Shown: piece by piece, positions 40,436 to 51,990 of the stretch
How the letters are laid out: each line of letters begins with the position of its first letter
Numbering within the stretch: the first letter of the stretch is position 1
Source: Colletes latitarsis
Taxonomy: Eukaryota > Arthropoda > Insecta > Hymenoptera > Colletidae
Direction of reading: 5' to 3'
Assembly (NCBI RefSeq): GCF_051014445.1
Contig: NW_027488368.1
Span: 20,868,001-20,932,000, forward strand
Length of the DNA stretch: 64,000 nucleotides
The notes under the pieces: generated by a model
Databases searched by the model: none
Told to the model about the DNA's origin: nothing
The model's input: the letters and a program-made list of their open reading frames with translations, nothing else
Position numbers and translations under genes: made by a program

Positions 40436-42725
40436 GGATAGGTCTGGGATTTGCCCTCATCAGACTCATACGTTCGCGTTTTTCACAAACTTGTTGAACG
40501 GATCCTGGGTTTTTTCCGGTTTGGATCAGGTAGTAATGTGGTACCACACTGAAACATTCAAATAAACCAGGTCTTGATAAATATTTTAGAGGATAACGCA
40601 TGTTAGGTTTGGGTTAGGTCTAGGATTTGCCCACATCAGGCTCATACTTTCGCATATTTCTCATACTTCATGGCTAGATCCTGGGCTGTTTCTGGATTGT
40701 ATCATGTAGTAATGTGGTACCACGCTGAAACAGTCAATTAAACCTTGATTCGATCAATATTTTAGAGGATAACGCAAGTTAGGTCTGGCATAGGTCTGGT
40801 ATTCGCCCTCATCAGGCTCATACTTTCGCACACTTCACAGACTTGTTTAACAGATCCTGGGTTTTTTCTGGTTTGGTTCACGTAGTAATGTGTTACCACA
40901 TTGAAACATTCAGTTAAACCTGGTCTTGATATATAATTTTGAGGATAACGCATGTTAGGTCTGGGTTAGGTCTAGGATTTGCCCTCATCAGGCTCATACT
41001 TTCGCATATTTCTTATACTTCATGGATAGATCCTGGGCTATTTTCTGGTTTGGATCACATAGTAATGTGGTACCACACTGAAACATTCAGTTAAACCTGG
41101 TCTTGATAAATATTTTTGAGGATAACGCATGTTAGGTTTGGGTTAGGTCTAGGATTTGCCCTCATCAGGCTCATACTTTCGCATTTTTCACATACTTGTT
41201 GAACAGATCCTGGCTTTTTCTGGTGTGGATCGCGCAGTAATGTGGTACCACACTGAAACAGCCCACTAAACCTGGTTTCGATCAATATTTTAGAGGATAA
41301 CGAAAGTTATGTCTAGGTTAGGCCTGGGATTTGCCCTCATCAGACTCATACGTTCGCGTTTTTCACATACTTTTTGAACGGATCCTCGGTTTTTTCTGGT
41401 TTGGATCACGTAGTAATGTGGTACCACACTGAAACATTCAAATAAACCAGGTCTTGATAAATATTTTAGATGATAACGCATGTTAGGTCTGGGATAGCTC
41501 TGGGATTCGCCCTCACCAGGCTCATACTTTCGCACACTTTACAGACTCGTTTAACAGATCCTGGGTTTTTTCTGGTTTGGTTCACGTAGTAATGTGGTAC
41601 CACACTGAAACATTCAGATAAACCTGGTCTTGATCAATATTTTAGAGGATAACGCATGTTAGGTTTGGGTTAGGTCTAGGATTTGCCCTCATCAGGCTCA
41701 TACTTTCGCATTTTTCACATACTTGTTGAACAGATCCTGGCTTTTTCTGGTGTGGATCGCGCAGTAATGTGGTACCACACTGAAACAGCCCACTAAACCT
41801 GGTTTCGATCAATATTTTAGAGGATAACGAAAGTTATGTCTAGGTTAGGCCTGGGATTTGCCCGCATCAGACTCATGCTTTCGCATTCTTCACATACTTG
41901 TTGAACGGATCCTGGGTTTTTTCTGGTTTGGATCACGTAGTAATGTGGGACCACACTGAAACAATCAATTAAACCTGGTCTTGATAAATATTTTAGAGGA
42001 TATCGCATGTTAGGTCTGGGTTAGGTCTAGGATTTGCCCTCATCAGGCTCATACTTTCGCATATTTCTCATACTTGATGGCTAGATCCTGGGCTTTTTCT
42101 GGATTGCATCACGAAGTAATGAAGTACAACACTGAAACAATCAATTAAACCTGAATTCCATCAATATCTTAGAGGACAACGCAAGTTAGGTCTGGGATAG
42201 GTCTGGGATTTGCCCTCATGAGACTCATACTTTCGCACACTTCACATACTCGTTGAACAGATCCTGGGTTATTTTCTGGTTTGGATCACATAGTAATGAG
42301 GTACGACACTCAAACAGTCGATTAAACCAGGTTTCGATCAATATTTTTGAGGATAACGCATGTTAGGTCTGGGTTAGGTCTAGGATTTGCCCTCATCAGG
42401 CTCACACTGTCGCATATTTCTCATACTTCATGGCTAGATCCTGGGCTGTTTCTGGATTGTATCACATAGTAATGTGGTACCACGCTGAAACAGTCGATTC
42501 AACCTGGTTTCGATCAATATTTTAGAGGATAACGCAAGTTAAGTCTGGGAAAGTTCTGGGATTTGCCCTCATCAGGCTCATACTTTCGCATATTTCTCAT
42601 ACTTCATGGCTAGACCCTGGGCTTTTTCTGGATTGCATCACGTAGTAATGAAGTACAACACTGAAACAGTCAATTAAACCTGGTTTCCATCAATATTTTA
42701 GAGGACAACGCATGTTAGGTCTAGG
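40436..42725. repeat. 2,641-bp tandem duplication, right copy, two monomers short
   Basis: This matches the left copy at +2,641 up to about 41880, then at +2,288 onward (for example ACCTGAATTC at 39861 and 42149). The difference is 353 bases, so two monomers were lost within this copy. The join lies between CATGCTTTCGCATT and CTTCACATACTT, inside one hybrid monomer. Confidence 0.85.
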
Positions 42726-45700
42726 TTAGGCCTGGGATTTGCCCTCATCAAGGTCATACTTTCACAGTTTTAACATACATGTTGACCTGATCGAGGGTTT
42801 TTTCCGCTTTGAATCACGTAGTAAAGTGGTACCACACTGAAACAGTCGATTAAACCAGGTTTCGATCAATATTTTTGAGGATAACGCATGTTAGGTCTAG
42901 GTTAGGCCTGGGATTATCACTCATCAGACTCATACTTTCGCATTCTTCACATACTTGTTGAACGGATCTTGGGTTTTTTCTGGTGTGGATCACGTAGTAA
43001 TGTGGTACCACACTGATACAATCAATTAAACCTGGTTTCCATCAATATTTTAGAGGACAACGCATGTTAGGTCTAGGTTAGGCCTGGGATTTGCCCTCAT
43101 CAAGGTCATACTTTCACAGTTTTAACATACATGTTGACCTGATCGAGGGTTTTTTCCGCTTTGGATCACGTAGTAAAGTGGTACGACACTGAAACAGTCC
43201 ACTAAACCTGGTTTGGATCAATATTTTAGAGGATAATGCATGTTAGGTCTAGGTTAGCCCTGAGATTTTCACTCATCACACTCATACTTTCGCATTCTTC
43301 AGATACCTGTTGAACGGATCCTGGGTTTTTTCTGGTATGGTTCACGTAGTAATGTGGTACCATACTGAAACATTCAGTTAAACCTGGTCTTGACAAATAT
43401 TTTTGAGGATAACGCATGTTAGGTCTGGGTTAGGCCTGGGATTTGCCCTCATCAGGGTCATACATTCGCAGTTCTAACATACATGTTGACCTGATCGAGG
43501 GTTTTTTCTGCTATGGATCACGTATTAAAGTGGTACCACACTGAATCATTCAGTTAAACCTGGTCTTGATAAATATTTTTGAGGATAACGCATGTTAGGT
43601 CTGGGTTAGGTCTAGGATTTGCCCTCATCAGGCTCATACTTTCGAATATTTCTTATACTTCATGTATAGATCCTGGGCTATTTTCTGGTTTGGAGCACAT
43701 AGTAATGTGGTGCCACAATGAAACAGTCGATTAAACCTGGTTTCGATCAATATTTTAGAGGATAATGAAAGTTATGTCTAGGTTAGGCCTGGGATTTGCC
43801 CTCATCAGACTCATACTTTCGCACACTTCACATACTCGTTGAACAGATCCTGGGTTATTTCCTGGTTTGGATCACATAGTAATGAGGTACCACACTCAAA
43901 CAGTCGATTAAACCAGGTTTCGATCAATATTTTTGAGGATAACGCATGTTAGGTCTGGGTTAGGTCTAGGATTTGCCCTCATCAGGCTCACCCTTTCGCA
44001 TATTTCTCATACTTCATGGCTAGATCCTGGGCTGTTTCTGGATTGTATCACATAGTAATGTGGTACCACGCTGAAACAGTCGATTCAACCTGGTCTTGAT
44101 AAATATTTTTGAGGATAACGCATGTTAGGTCTGGGTTAGGTCTAGGATTTGCCCTCATCAGGCTCATACTTTCGCATATTTCTTATACTTCATGTATAGA
44201 TCCTGGGCTATTTTCTGGTTTGGATCACATAGTAATGTGGTACCACAATGAAACAGTCGATTAAACCTGGTTTCGATCAATATTTTAGAGGATAATGAAA
44301 GTTATGTCTAGGTTAGGCCTGGGATTTGCCCTCATCAGACTCATACTTTCGCACACTTCACATACTCGTTGAACAGATCCTGGGTTATTTCCTGGTTTGG
44401 ATCACATAGTAATGTGGTACCACACTGAAACAGTCGATTAAACCAGGTTTCGATCAATATTCTTGAGGATAACGCATGTTAGGTCTAGGTAAGTCCTGGG
44501 ATTTTCACTCATCAGACTCATTCTTTCGCATTCTTCACATACCTGTTGAACGGATCCTGGGTTTTTTCTGGTTTGGATCACGTAGTAATGTGGGACCACA
44601 CTGAAGCAATCAATTAAACCTGGTCTTGATAAATATTTTAGAGGGTAACGCATGCTAGGTCTGGGTTAGGTCTAGGATTTGCTCTCGTCAGGCTCATACT
44701 TTCGCATATTTCTCATACTTGATGGCTAGATCCTGGGCTTTTTCTGGATTGCATCACGTAGTAATGAAGTACAACACTGAAACAATCAATTAAACCTGGT
44801 TTCCATCAATATCTTAGAGGACAACGCAAGTTAGGTCTGGGATAGGTCTGGGATTTGCCCTCATCAGACTCATACGCTCGCGTTTTTCACATACTTGTTG
44901 AACGGATCCTGGGTTTTTTCTGGTTTGGATCACGTAGTAATGTGGTACCACACTGAAACATTCAAATAAACCAGGTCTTGATAAATATTTTAGATGATAA
45001 CGCATGTTAGGTCTGGGTTAGGTCTAGGATTTGCCCTCATCAGGCTCATACTTTCGCATATTTCTCATACTTCATGGCTAGATCCTGGGCTATTTTCTGG
45101 TTTGGATCACATAGTAATGTGGTACCACACTGAAACAGTCGATTAAACCCAGGTTTCGATCAATATTCTTGAGGATAACGCATGTTAGGTCTAGGTAAGG
45201 CCTGGGATTTTCACACATCAGACTCATTCTTTCGCATTCTTCACATACCTGTTGAACGGATCCTGGGTTTTTTCTGGTTTGGATCACGTAGTAATGTGGG
45301 ACCACACTGAAACAATCAATTAAACCTGGTCTTGATAAATATTTTAGAGGATAACGCATGTTAGGTCTGGGTTAGGTCTAGGATTTGCTCTCGTCAGGCT
45401 CATACTTTCGCATATTTCTCATACTTGATGGCTAGATCCTGGGCTTTTTCTGGATTGCATCACGTAGTAATGACGTACAACACTGAAACAGTCAATTAAA
45501 CCTGGTTTCCATCAGTATCTTAGAGGACAACGCAAGTTAGGTCTGGGATAGGTCTGGGATTTGCCCTCATCAGACTCATACGTTCGCGTTTTTCACATAC
45601 TTGTTGAACGGATCCTGGGTTTTTTCTGGTTTGGATCACATAGTAATGTGGTACCACACTGAAACAGTCGATTAAACCAGGTTTCGATCAATATTCTTGA

Positions 45701-48700
45701 GGATAACGCATGTTAGGTCTAGGTAAGGCCTGGGATTTTCACTCATCAGACAAATTCTTTCGCATTCTTCACATACGTGTTGAACGGATCCTGGGTTTTT
45801 TCTGGTTTGGATCACGTTGTAATGTGAGACCACACTGAAACAATCAATTAAACCTGGTCTTGATAAATATTTTAGAGGATAACGCATGTTAGGTCTGGGT
45901 TAGGTCTAGGATTTGCTCTCGTCAGGCTCATACTTTCGCATATTTCTCATACTTGATGGCTAGATCCTGGGCTTTTTCTGGATTGCATCTCGTAGTAATG
46001 AAGTACAACACTGAAACAGTCAATTAAACCTGGTTTCCACCAATATCTTAGAGGACAACGCAAGTTAGGTCTGGGATAGGTCTGGGATTTGCCCTCATCA
46101 GTCTCATACGTTCGCGTTTTTCACATACTTGTTGAACGGATCCTGGGTTTTCTCAGGTTTGGATCACGTAGTAATGTGGTACCACACTGAAACATTCAAA
46201 TAAACCAGGTCTTGATAAATATTTTAGAAGATAACGCATGTTAGGTTTGGGTTAGGTCTAGGATTTGCCCACATCAGGCTCATACTTTCGCATATTTCTC
46301 ATACTTCATGGCTAGATCCTGGGCTGTTTCTGGATTGTATCACGTAGTAATGTGGTACCACGCTGAAACAGTCAATTAAACCTTGTTTCGATCAATATTT
46401 TAGAGGATAACGCAAGTTAGGTCTGGGATAGGACTGGTATTCGCCCTCATCAGGCTCATACTTTCGCACACTTCACAGACTTGTTTAACAGATCCTGGGT
46501 TTTTTCTGGTTTGGTTCACGTAGTAATGTGGTACCACACTGAAACATTCAGTTAAACCTGGTCTTGATATATATTTTTGAGGATAACGCATGTTAGGTCT
46601 GGGTTAGGTCTAGGATTTGCCCTCATCAGGCTCATACTTTCGCATATTTCTTATACTTCATGGATAGATCCTGGGCTATTTTCTGGTTTGGATCACATAG
46701 TAATGTGGTACCACACTGAATCATTCAGTAAAACCTGGTCTTGATAAATATTTTTGAGGATAACGCATGTTAGGTCTGGGATAGGTCTAGGATTCGCCCT
46801 CATCAGGCTCGTACTTTCGCACACTTCACAGACTCGTTTAACAGATCCTGGGTTTTTTCTGGTTTGGTTCACGTAGTAATGTGGTACCACACTGAAACAT
46901 TCAGTTAAACCTGGTCTTGATCAATATTTTAGGGTATAACGCATGTTAGGCTTGGGTTAGGTCTAGGATTTGCCCTCATCAGGCTCATACTTTCGCATTT
47001 TTCACATACTTGTTGAACAGATCCTGGCTTTTTCTGGTTTGGATCGCGCAGTAATGTGGTACCACACTGAAACAGCCCACTAAACCTGGTTTCGATCAAT
47101 ATTTTAGAGGATAACGAAAGTTATGTCTAGGTTAGGCCTGGGATTTGCCCTCATCAGACTCATACGTTCGCGTTTTTCACATATTTGTTGAACGGATCCT
47201 GGGTTTTTTCTGGTTTGGATCACGTAGTAATGTGGTACCACACTGAAACATTCAAATAAACCAGGTCTTGATAAATATTTCAGATGATAACGCATGTTAG
47301 GTCTGGGATAGCTCTGGGATTCGCCCTCACCAGGCTCATACTTTCGCACGCTTTACAGACTCGTTTAACAGATCCTGGGTTTTTTCTGGTTTGGTTCACG
47401 TAGTAATGTGGTACCACACTGAAACATTCAGATAAACCTGGTCTTGATCAATATTTTAGAGGATAACGCATGTTAGGTTTGGGTTAGGTCTAGGATTTGC
47501 CCTCATCAGGCTCATACTTTCGCATTTTTCACATACTTGTTGAACAGATCCTGGCTTTTTCTGGTGTGGATCGCGCAGTAATGTGGTACCACACTGAAAC
47601 AGCCCACTAAACCTGGTTTCGATCAATATTTTAGAGGATGACGAAAGTTATGTCTAGGTTAGGCCTGGGATTTGCCCTCATCAGGCTCATACTTTCGCAT
47701 ATTTCTTATACTTCATGGATAGATCCTGGGCTATTTTCTGGTTTGGATCACATAGTAATGTGGTACCACACTGAAACAGTCGATTAAACCAGGTTTCGAT
47801 CAATATTTTTGAGGATAATGCATGTTAGGTCTAGGTTAGGCCTGGGATTTTCACTCATCAGACTCATTCTTTCGCATTCTTCACATACTTGTTGAACGGA
47901 TCCTGGGTTTTTTCTGGTTTGGATCACGTAGTAATGTGGGACCACACTGAAACAATCAATTAAACCTGGTCTTGATAAATATTTTAGAGGATATCGCATG
48001 TTAGGTCTGGGTTAGGTCTAGGATTTGCCCTCATCAGGCTCATACTTTCGCATATTTCTCATACTTGATGGCTAGATCCTGGACTATTTTCTGGTTTGGT
48101 TCACGTAGTAATGTGGTACCACACTGAAACATTCAGATAAACCTGGTCTTGATCAATATTTTAGAGGATAACGCATGTTAGGTTTGGGTTAGGTCTAGGA
48201 TTTGCCCTCATCAGGCTCATACTTTCGCATTCTTCACATACTTGTTGAACGGATCCTGGGTTTTTTCTGGTTTGGATCACGTAGTAATGTGGGACCACAC
48301 TGAAACAATCAATTAAACCTGGTCTTGATAAATATTTTAGAGGACAACGCAAGTTAGGTCTGGGATAGGTCTGGGATTTGCCCTCATCAGACTCATACGT
48401 TCGCGTTTTTCACATACTTGTTGAACGGATCCTGGGTTTTTTCTGGTTTGGGTCACGTAGTAATGTGGTGCCACACTGAAACAGTCCACTCAACCTGGTT
48501 TCGATCAATATTTTAGAGGATAACTAAAGTTATGTCTAGGTTAGGCCTGGGATTTGCCCTCATCAGACTCATGCTTTCGCATTTTTCACATACTTGTTGA
48601 GCGGATCCTGGGTTTTTTCTGGTTTGGATCACGTAGTAATGTGGGACCACACTGAAACAGTCGATTATACCTGGTCTTGATAAATATTTTAGAGGACAAC

Positions 48701-49090
48701 GCATGTTAGGTCTGGGTTAGGTCTAGGATTTGCCCTCATCAGGGTCATACTTTCGCATTTTTCACATACTTGTTGAACAGATCCTGGGTTTTTTCTGGTT
48801 TGGATCACGTAGTAATGTGGGACCACACTGAAACAATCAGTTAAACCTGGTCTTGATAAATATTTTAGAGGATATCGCATGTTAGGTCTGGGTTAGGTCT
48901 AGGATTTGCCCTCATCAGGCTCATACTTTCGCATATTTCTCATACTTGATGGCTAGATCCTGGGCTATTTTCTGGTTTGGATCACATAGTAATGTGGTAC
49001 CACACTGAAACAGTCGATTAAACCAGGTTTCGACCAATATTTTTGAGGATAACGCATGTTAGGTCTAGGTTAGGCCTGGGATTTTCACGC
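42726..49090. repeat. Mixed higher-order satellite array
   Basis: About 36 monomers. A three-monomer block at about 43555-43885 is repeated at about 44085-44415 with offset 530, sharing GATAATGAAAG and TTATTTCCTGG. The section at about 46400-48000 is a diverged relative of about 38120-39720. A one-base insertion near 45148 and similar slips lengthen some chance frames. No gene or insertion is seen. Confidence 0.9.
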
Positions 49091-49106
49091 ATCAGACTCA
49101 TACTTT
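49091..49106. repeat. Target-site duplication, copy 1, left
   Basis: ATCAGACTCATACTTT, repeated at 49412-49427 on the other side of the element. The last three T cannot be told from the tail. It carries the CATACTTT variant of the host monomer. Confidence 0.85.
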
Positions 49107-49411
49107 TTTTTTTTTTTTTTTTTTTTTGTCGTGGGGAAAATCTTCGAAAGACTCCCTCCCACCTCCTTGGGGAGAGGTGGGAGGGGTGTGTGGGATTCCC
49201 CGCGCCCGTACAACGACAGGCGCGGGACCTACCCACTAAAAACCCCACGGTGACCCTTCGGCACGCTTTGGGAGGATACCGGGAATCGCTCGAAGCATTC
49301 TTCCGGTATCCTCCCCGTGCCCGCGCTTTCGCGCCCATCCCCCAGTAGACACACTGCCTCATAGCGGCGGGACGGGGCCACTCTATCCCGCCGCTATCCG
49401 TCCCGGGGCCG
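49107..49411 (-). mobile_element. Poly(A) retroelement copy 1, 5'-truncated, hairpin lost
   Basis: A GC-rich insertion in AT-rich satellite. The T-run at 49104-49127 is the 3' poly(A) tail read on the minus strand. The body matches the 3' half of the three longer copies, then stops at GGCC, giving a 5' truncation of about 230 bases relative to them. It also lacks, exactly, a 21-base hairpin present in the others (junction 49343/49344). It is flanked by the direct repeat ATCAGACTCATACTTT. A poly(A) tail, 5' truncation and a 16-bp target duplication are the marks of target-primed (LINE-type) insertion. No intact enzyme is encoded. Confidence 0.9.
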
Positions 49412-49427
49412 ATCAGACTCATACTTT
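49412..49427. repeat. Target-site duplication, copy 1, right
   Basis: ATCAGACTCATACTTT, after which the interrupted type A monomer resumes as CGCATTCTTCACATAC. It matches the left duplication exactly. Confidence 0.85.
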
Positions 49428-50996
49428 CGCATTCTTCACATACTTGTTGAACGGATCCTGGGTTTTTTCTGGTTTGGATCACGTAGTAATGTGGGACCAC
49501 ACTGAAACAGTCGATTATACCTGGTCTTGATAAATATTTTAGAGGACAACGCATGTTAGGTCTGGGTTAGGTCTAGGATTTGCCCTCATCAGGGTCATAC
49601 TTTCGCATTTTTCACATACTTGTTGAACAGATCCTGGGTTTTTTCTGGTATGGATCACGCAGTAATGTGGTACCACACTGAAACACTCAGTTAAACCTGG
49701 TCTTGATAAATATTTTTGAGGATAACGCATGTTAGGTCTGGGTTAGGTCTAGGAATTGCCCTAATCAGGCTCATACTTTCGCATATTTCTTATACTTCAT
49801 GGATAGATCCTGGGCTATTTTCTGGATTGCATCACGTAGTAATGAAGTACAACACTGAAACAGTCAATTAAACCCGGTTTCGATAAATATTTTAGAGAAT
49901 AATTCATGTTAGGTCTAGGTTAGGCCTGGGATTTGCCCTCATCAGGGTCATACTTTCGCAGTTCTAACATACGTGTTGACCTGATCGAGGGTTTTTTCTG
50001 CTTTGGATCACGTAGTAAAGTGGTACCACACTGAAACAGTACACTAAACCTGGTTTCGATCAATATTTTAGAGGATAACTAAAGTTATGTCTAGGTTAGG
50101 CCTGGGATTTGCCCTCATCAGACTCATGCTTTCGCATTTTTCACATACTTGTTGAGCGGATCCTGGGTTTTTTCTGGTTTGGATCACGTAGTAATGTGGG
50201 ACCACACTGAAACAATCAATTAAACCTGGTCTTGATAAATATTTTAGAGGATATCGCATGTTAGGTCTGGGTTAGGTCTAGGATTTGCCCTCATCAGCCT
50301 CATACTTTCGCATATTTCTCATACTTCATGGCTAGATCCTGGGCTTCTTCTGGATTGCATCACGTAGTAATGAAGTACAACACTGAAACAGTCAATTAAA
50401 CCTGGTTTCGATAAATATTTTACAGAATAATTCATGTTAGGTCTAGGTTAGGCCTGGGATTTGCCCTCATCAGGGTCATACTTTCGCAGTTCTAACATAC
50501 GTGTTGACCTGATCGAGGGTTTTTTCTGGTTTGAGTCACGTAGTAATGTGGTACCACACTGAAAGAGTCGATTAAACCAGGTTTCGATCAATATTTTTGA
50601 GGATAACGCATGTTAGGTCCATGTTAGGCCTGGGATTTTCACTCATCAGACTCATACTTTCGCATTCTTCAGATACTTGTTGAACGGATCCTGGGTTTTT
50701 TTCTAGTATGGTTCACGTAGTAATGTGGTACCACACTGAAACAATCAATTAAACCAGGTCTTGATAAATATTTTAGATGATAACGCATGTTAGGTCTGGG
50801 TTAGGTCTAGGATTTGCCCTCATCAGGCCCCTACTTTCGCATATTTCTCATACTTCATGGCTAGATCCTGGGCTTTTTCTGGATTGCATCACGTAGTAAT
50901 GAAGTACAACACTGAAACAGTCAATTAAACCTGGTTTCGATAAATATTTTAGAGAATAATTCATGTTATGTCTAGGTTAGGCCTGGGATTTGCTCT
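49428..50996. repeat. Satellite between retroelement copies 1 and 2
   Basis: About nine 176-bp monomers. From about 49600 on, this belongs to the left copy of a 2,335-bp tandem duplication. About 50530-50690 carries monomer variants unlike its partner at about 52865-53025, although the lengths are the same. Confidence 0.9.
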
Positions 50997-51013
50997 CATC
51001 AGACTCATGCTTT
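50997..51013. repeat. Target-site duplication, copy 2, left
   Basis: CATCAGACTCATGCTTT, repeated at 51570-51586. It carries the CATGCTTT variant, unlike the CATACTTT of copy 1. The first C and last T's are ambiguous. Confidence 0.85.
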
Positions 51014-51569
51014 TTTTTTTTTTTTTTTTTTTTTTGTCGTGGGGAAAATCTTCGAAAGACTCCCTCCCACCTCCTTGGGGAGAGGTGGGAGGGGTGTGTG
51101 GGATTCCCCGCGCCCGTACAACGACAGGCGCGGGACCTACCCACTAAAAACCCCACGGTGACCCTTTGGCACGCTTTGGGAGGATACCGGGAATCGCTCG
51201 AATCATTCTTCCGGTATCCTCCCCGTGCCCGCGCTTTCGCGCCCATCCCCCGGGGGGACAATCGGTCCCCCCAGTAGACACACTGCCTCATAGCGGCGGG
51301 ACGGGGCCACTCCATCCCGCCGCTATCCGTCCCGGGGCCGCGTTTAGTGGCGGCTGCGAGCCCCAACTCGCAACCGCCCGCGACCCCGTTTCCACCCCTC
51401 GGCGGCCGGGCGTTCATGGCCGCACCAGACCGCCGAGGGTGCCTCCCCTTGCGTCGGACCGGTAGGGGGAGGCACTCCTACCCCCAACCGGTCCGACCCG
51501 GCGCCGCCTGGCGGGAGGAGGGTCCCCTCAGGACCCCCCTCCCAGCCTAGGTCATCCGCCACGCCGAGG
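51014..51569 (-). mobile_element. Poly(A) retroelement copy 2, longest form
   Basis: The T-run at 51011-51035 (25 T) is the 3' poly(A) tail on the minus strand, so the element reads right to left. The body is strongly GC-rich and packed with perfect hairpins. Reading 5' to 3' on the minus strand, the last third contains GGGGTTTTTAGTGGGTAGG, which reminds me of 3' regions of R1/TRAS-like arthropod LINEs; this is from memory and uncertain. A 146-codon frame and a lysine run from the tail exist but show no known domain, so I take this as non-coding: a LINE 3' end or a SINE-like element. It differs from copies 3 and 4 by a few single bases. Confidence 0.9.
51062..51496 (-). other. Chain of GC-rich hairpins in retroelement copy 2
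   Basis: Six inverted repeats follow one another. The stems are 51062-51073/51082-51093 (12 bp), 51107-51114/51127-51134 (8 bp), 51178-51190/51211-51223 (13 bp), 51252-51259/51265-51272 (8 bp, 5-base loop), 51290-51301/51315-51326 (12 bp) and 51454-51463/51487-51496 (10 bp, with five more pairs inside after one mismatch). All are perfect over the stated lengths. They imply a strongly folded RNA, as expected of a region recognised by reverse transcriptase. Equivalent structures are in copies 3 and 4, and partly in copy 1. Confidence 0.85.
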
Positions 51570-51586
51570 CATCAGACTCATGCTTT
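51570..51586. repeat. Target-site duplication, copy 2, right
   Basis: CATCAGACTCATGCTTT, after which the monomer resumes as CGCATTTTTCACATAC. It matches the left duplication exactly. Confidence 0.85.
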
Positions 51587-51990
51587 CGCATTTTTCACAT
51601 ACATGTTGAACAGATCCTGGGTTTTTTCTGGTATGGATCACGTAGTAATGTGGTACCACACTGAAACATTCAGTTAAACCTGGTCTTGATAAATATTTTT
51701 GAGGATAACGCATGTTAGGTCTGGGTTAGGTCTAGGATTTGCCCTCATCAGGCTCATACTTTCGCATATTTCTCATACTTCATGGCTAGATCCTGGGCTA
51801 TTTCTGGATTGGATCACGTAGTAATGTGGTACCACACTGAAACAGTCAATTAAACCTGGTTTCGATCAATATTTTAGAGGACAATGCAAGTTAGGTCTGG
51901 GATAGGTCTGGGATTTGCCCACATTAGGGTCATACTTTCGCATTTTTCACATACTTATTGAACAGATCCTGGGTTTTTTCTGGTATGGAT

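Larger units (their letters stand above)
49600..51990. repeat. 2,335-bp tandem duplication, left copy
   Basis: Satellite plus retroelement copy 2. Markers recur 2,335 bases later: AGGAATTGCCCTAATCAGG at about 49750 and 52085, and the element itself. The retroelement was duplicated together with its satellite surroundings. The edges are approximate. Confidence 0.85.

Noticed and set aside
49104..49127. T-run as a rho-independent terminator with the neighbouring hairpins
   Set aside because: The tract is 24-25 T long, lies at the join with a target-site duplication, and the context is eukaryotic satellite. A poly(A) tail explains it fully.
49018..49554. 178-codon minus-strand frame spanning satellite, element and satellite
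   Set aside because: It reads through a poly(A)-derived lysine run and joins satellite to inserted element. It is a chance frame.
50977..51417. 146-codon minus-strand frame and several plus-strand frames in the GC-rich element
   Set aside because: High GC removes stops, so frames open on both strands. The protein is rich in R, P and G with no recognisable domain and ends in a tail-encoded lysine run and satellite.
51014..51569. rDNA fragment, suggested by high GC content and hairpins
   Set aside because: I recognise no conserved rRNA segment, and the poly(A) tail plus target duplication identify a retroinsertion.
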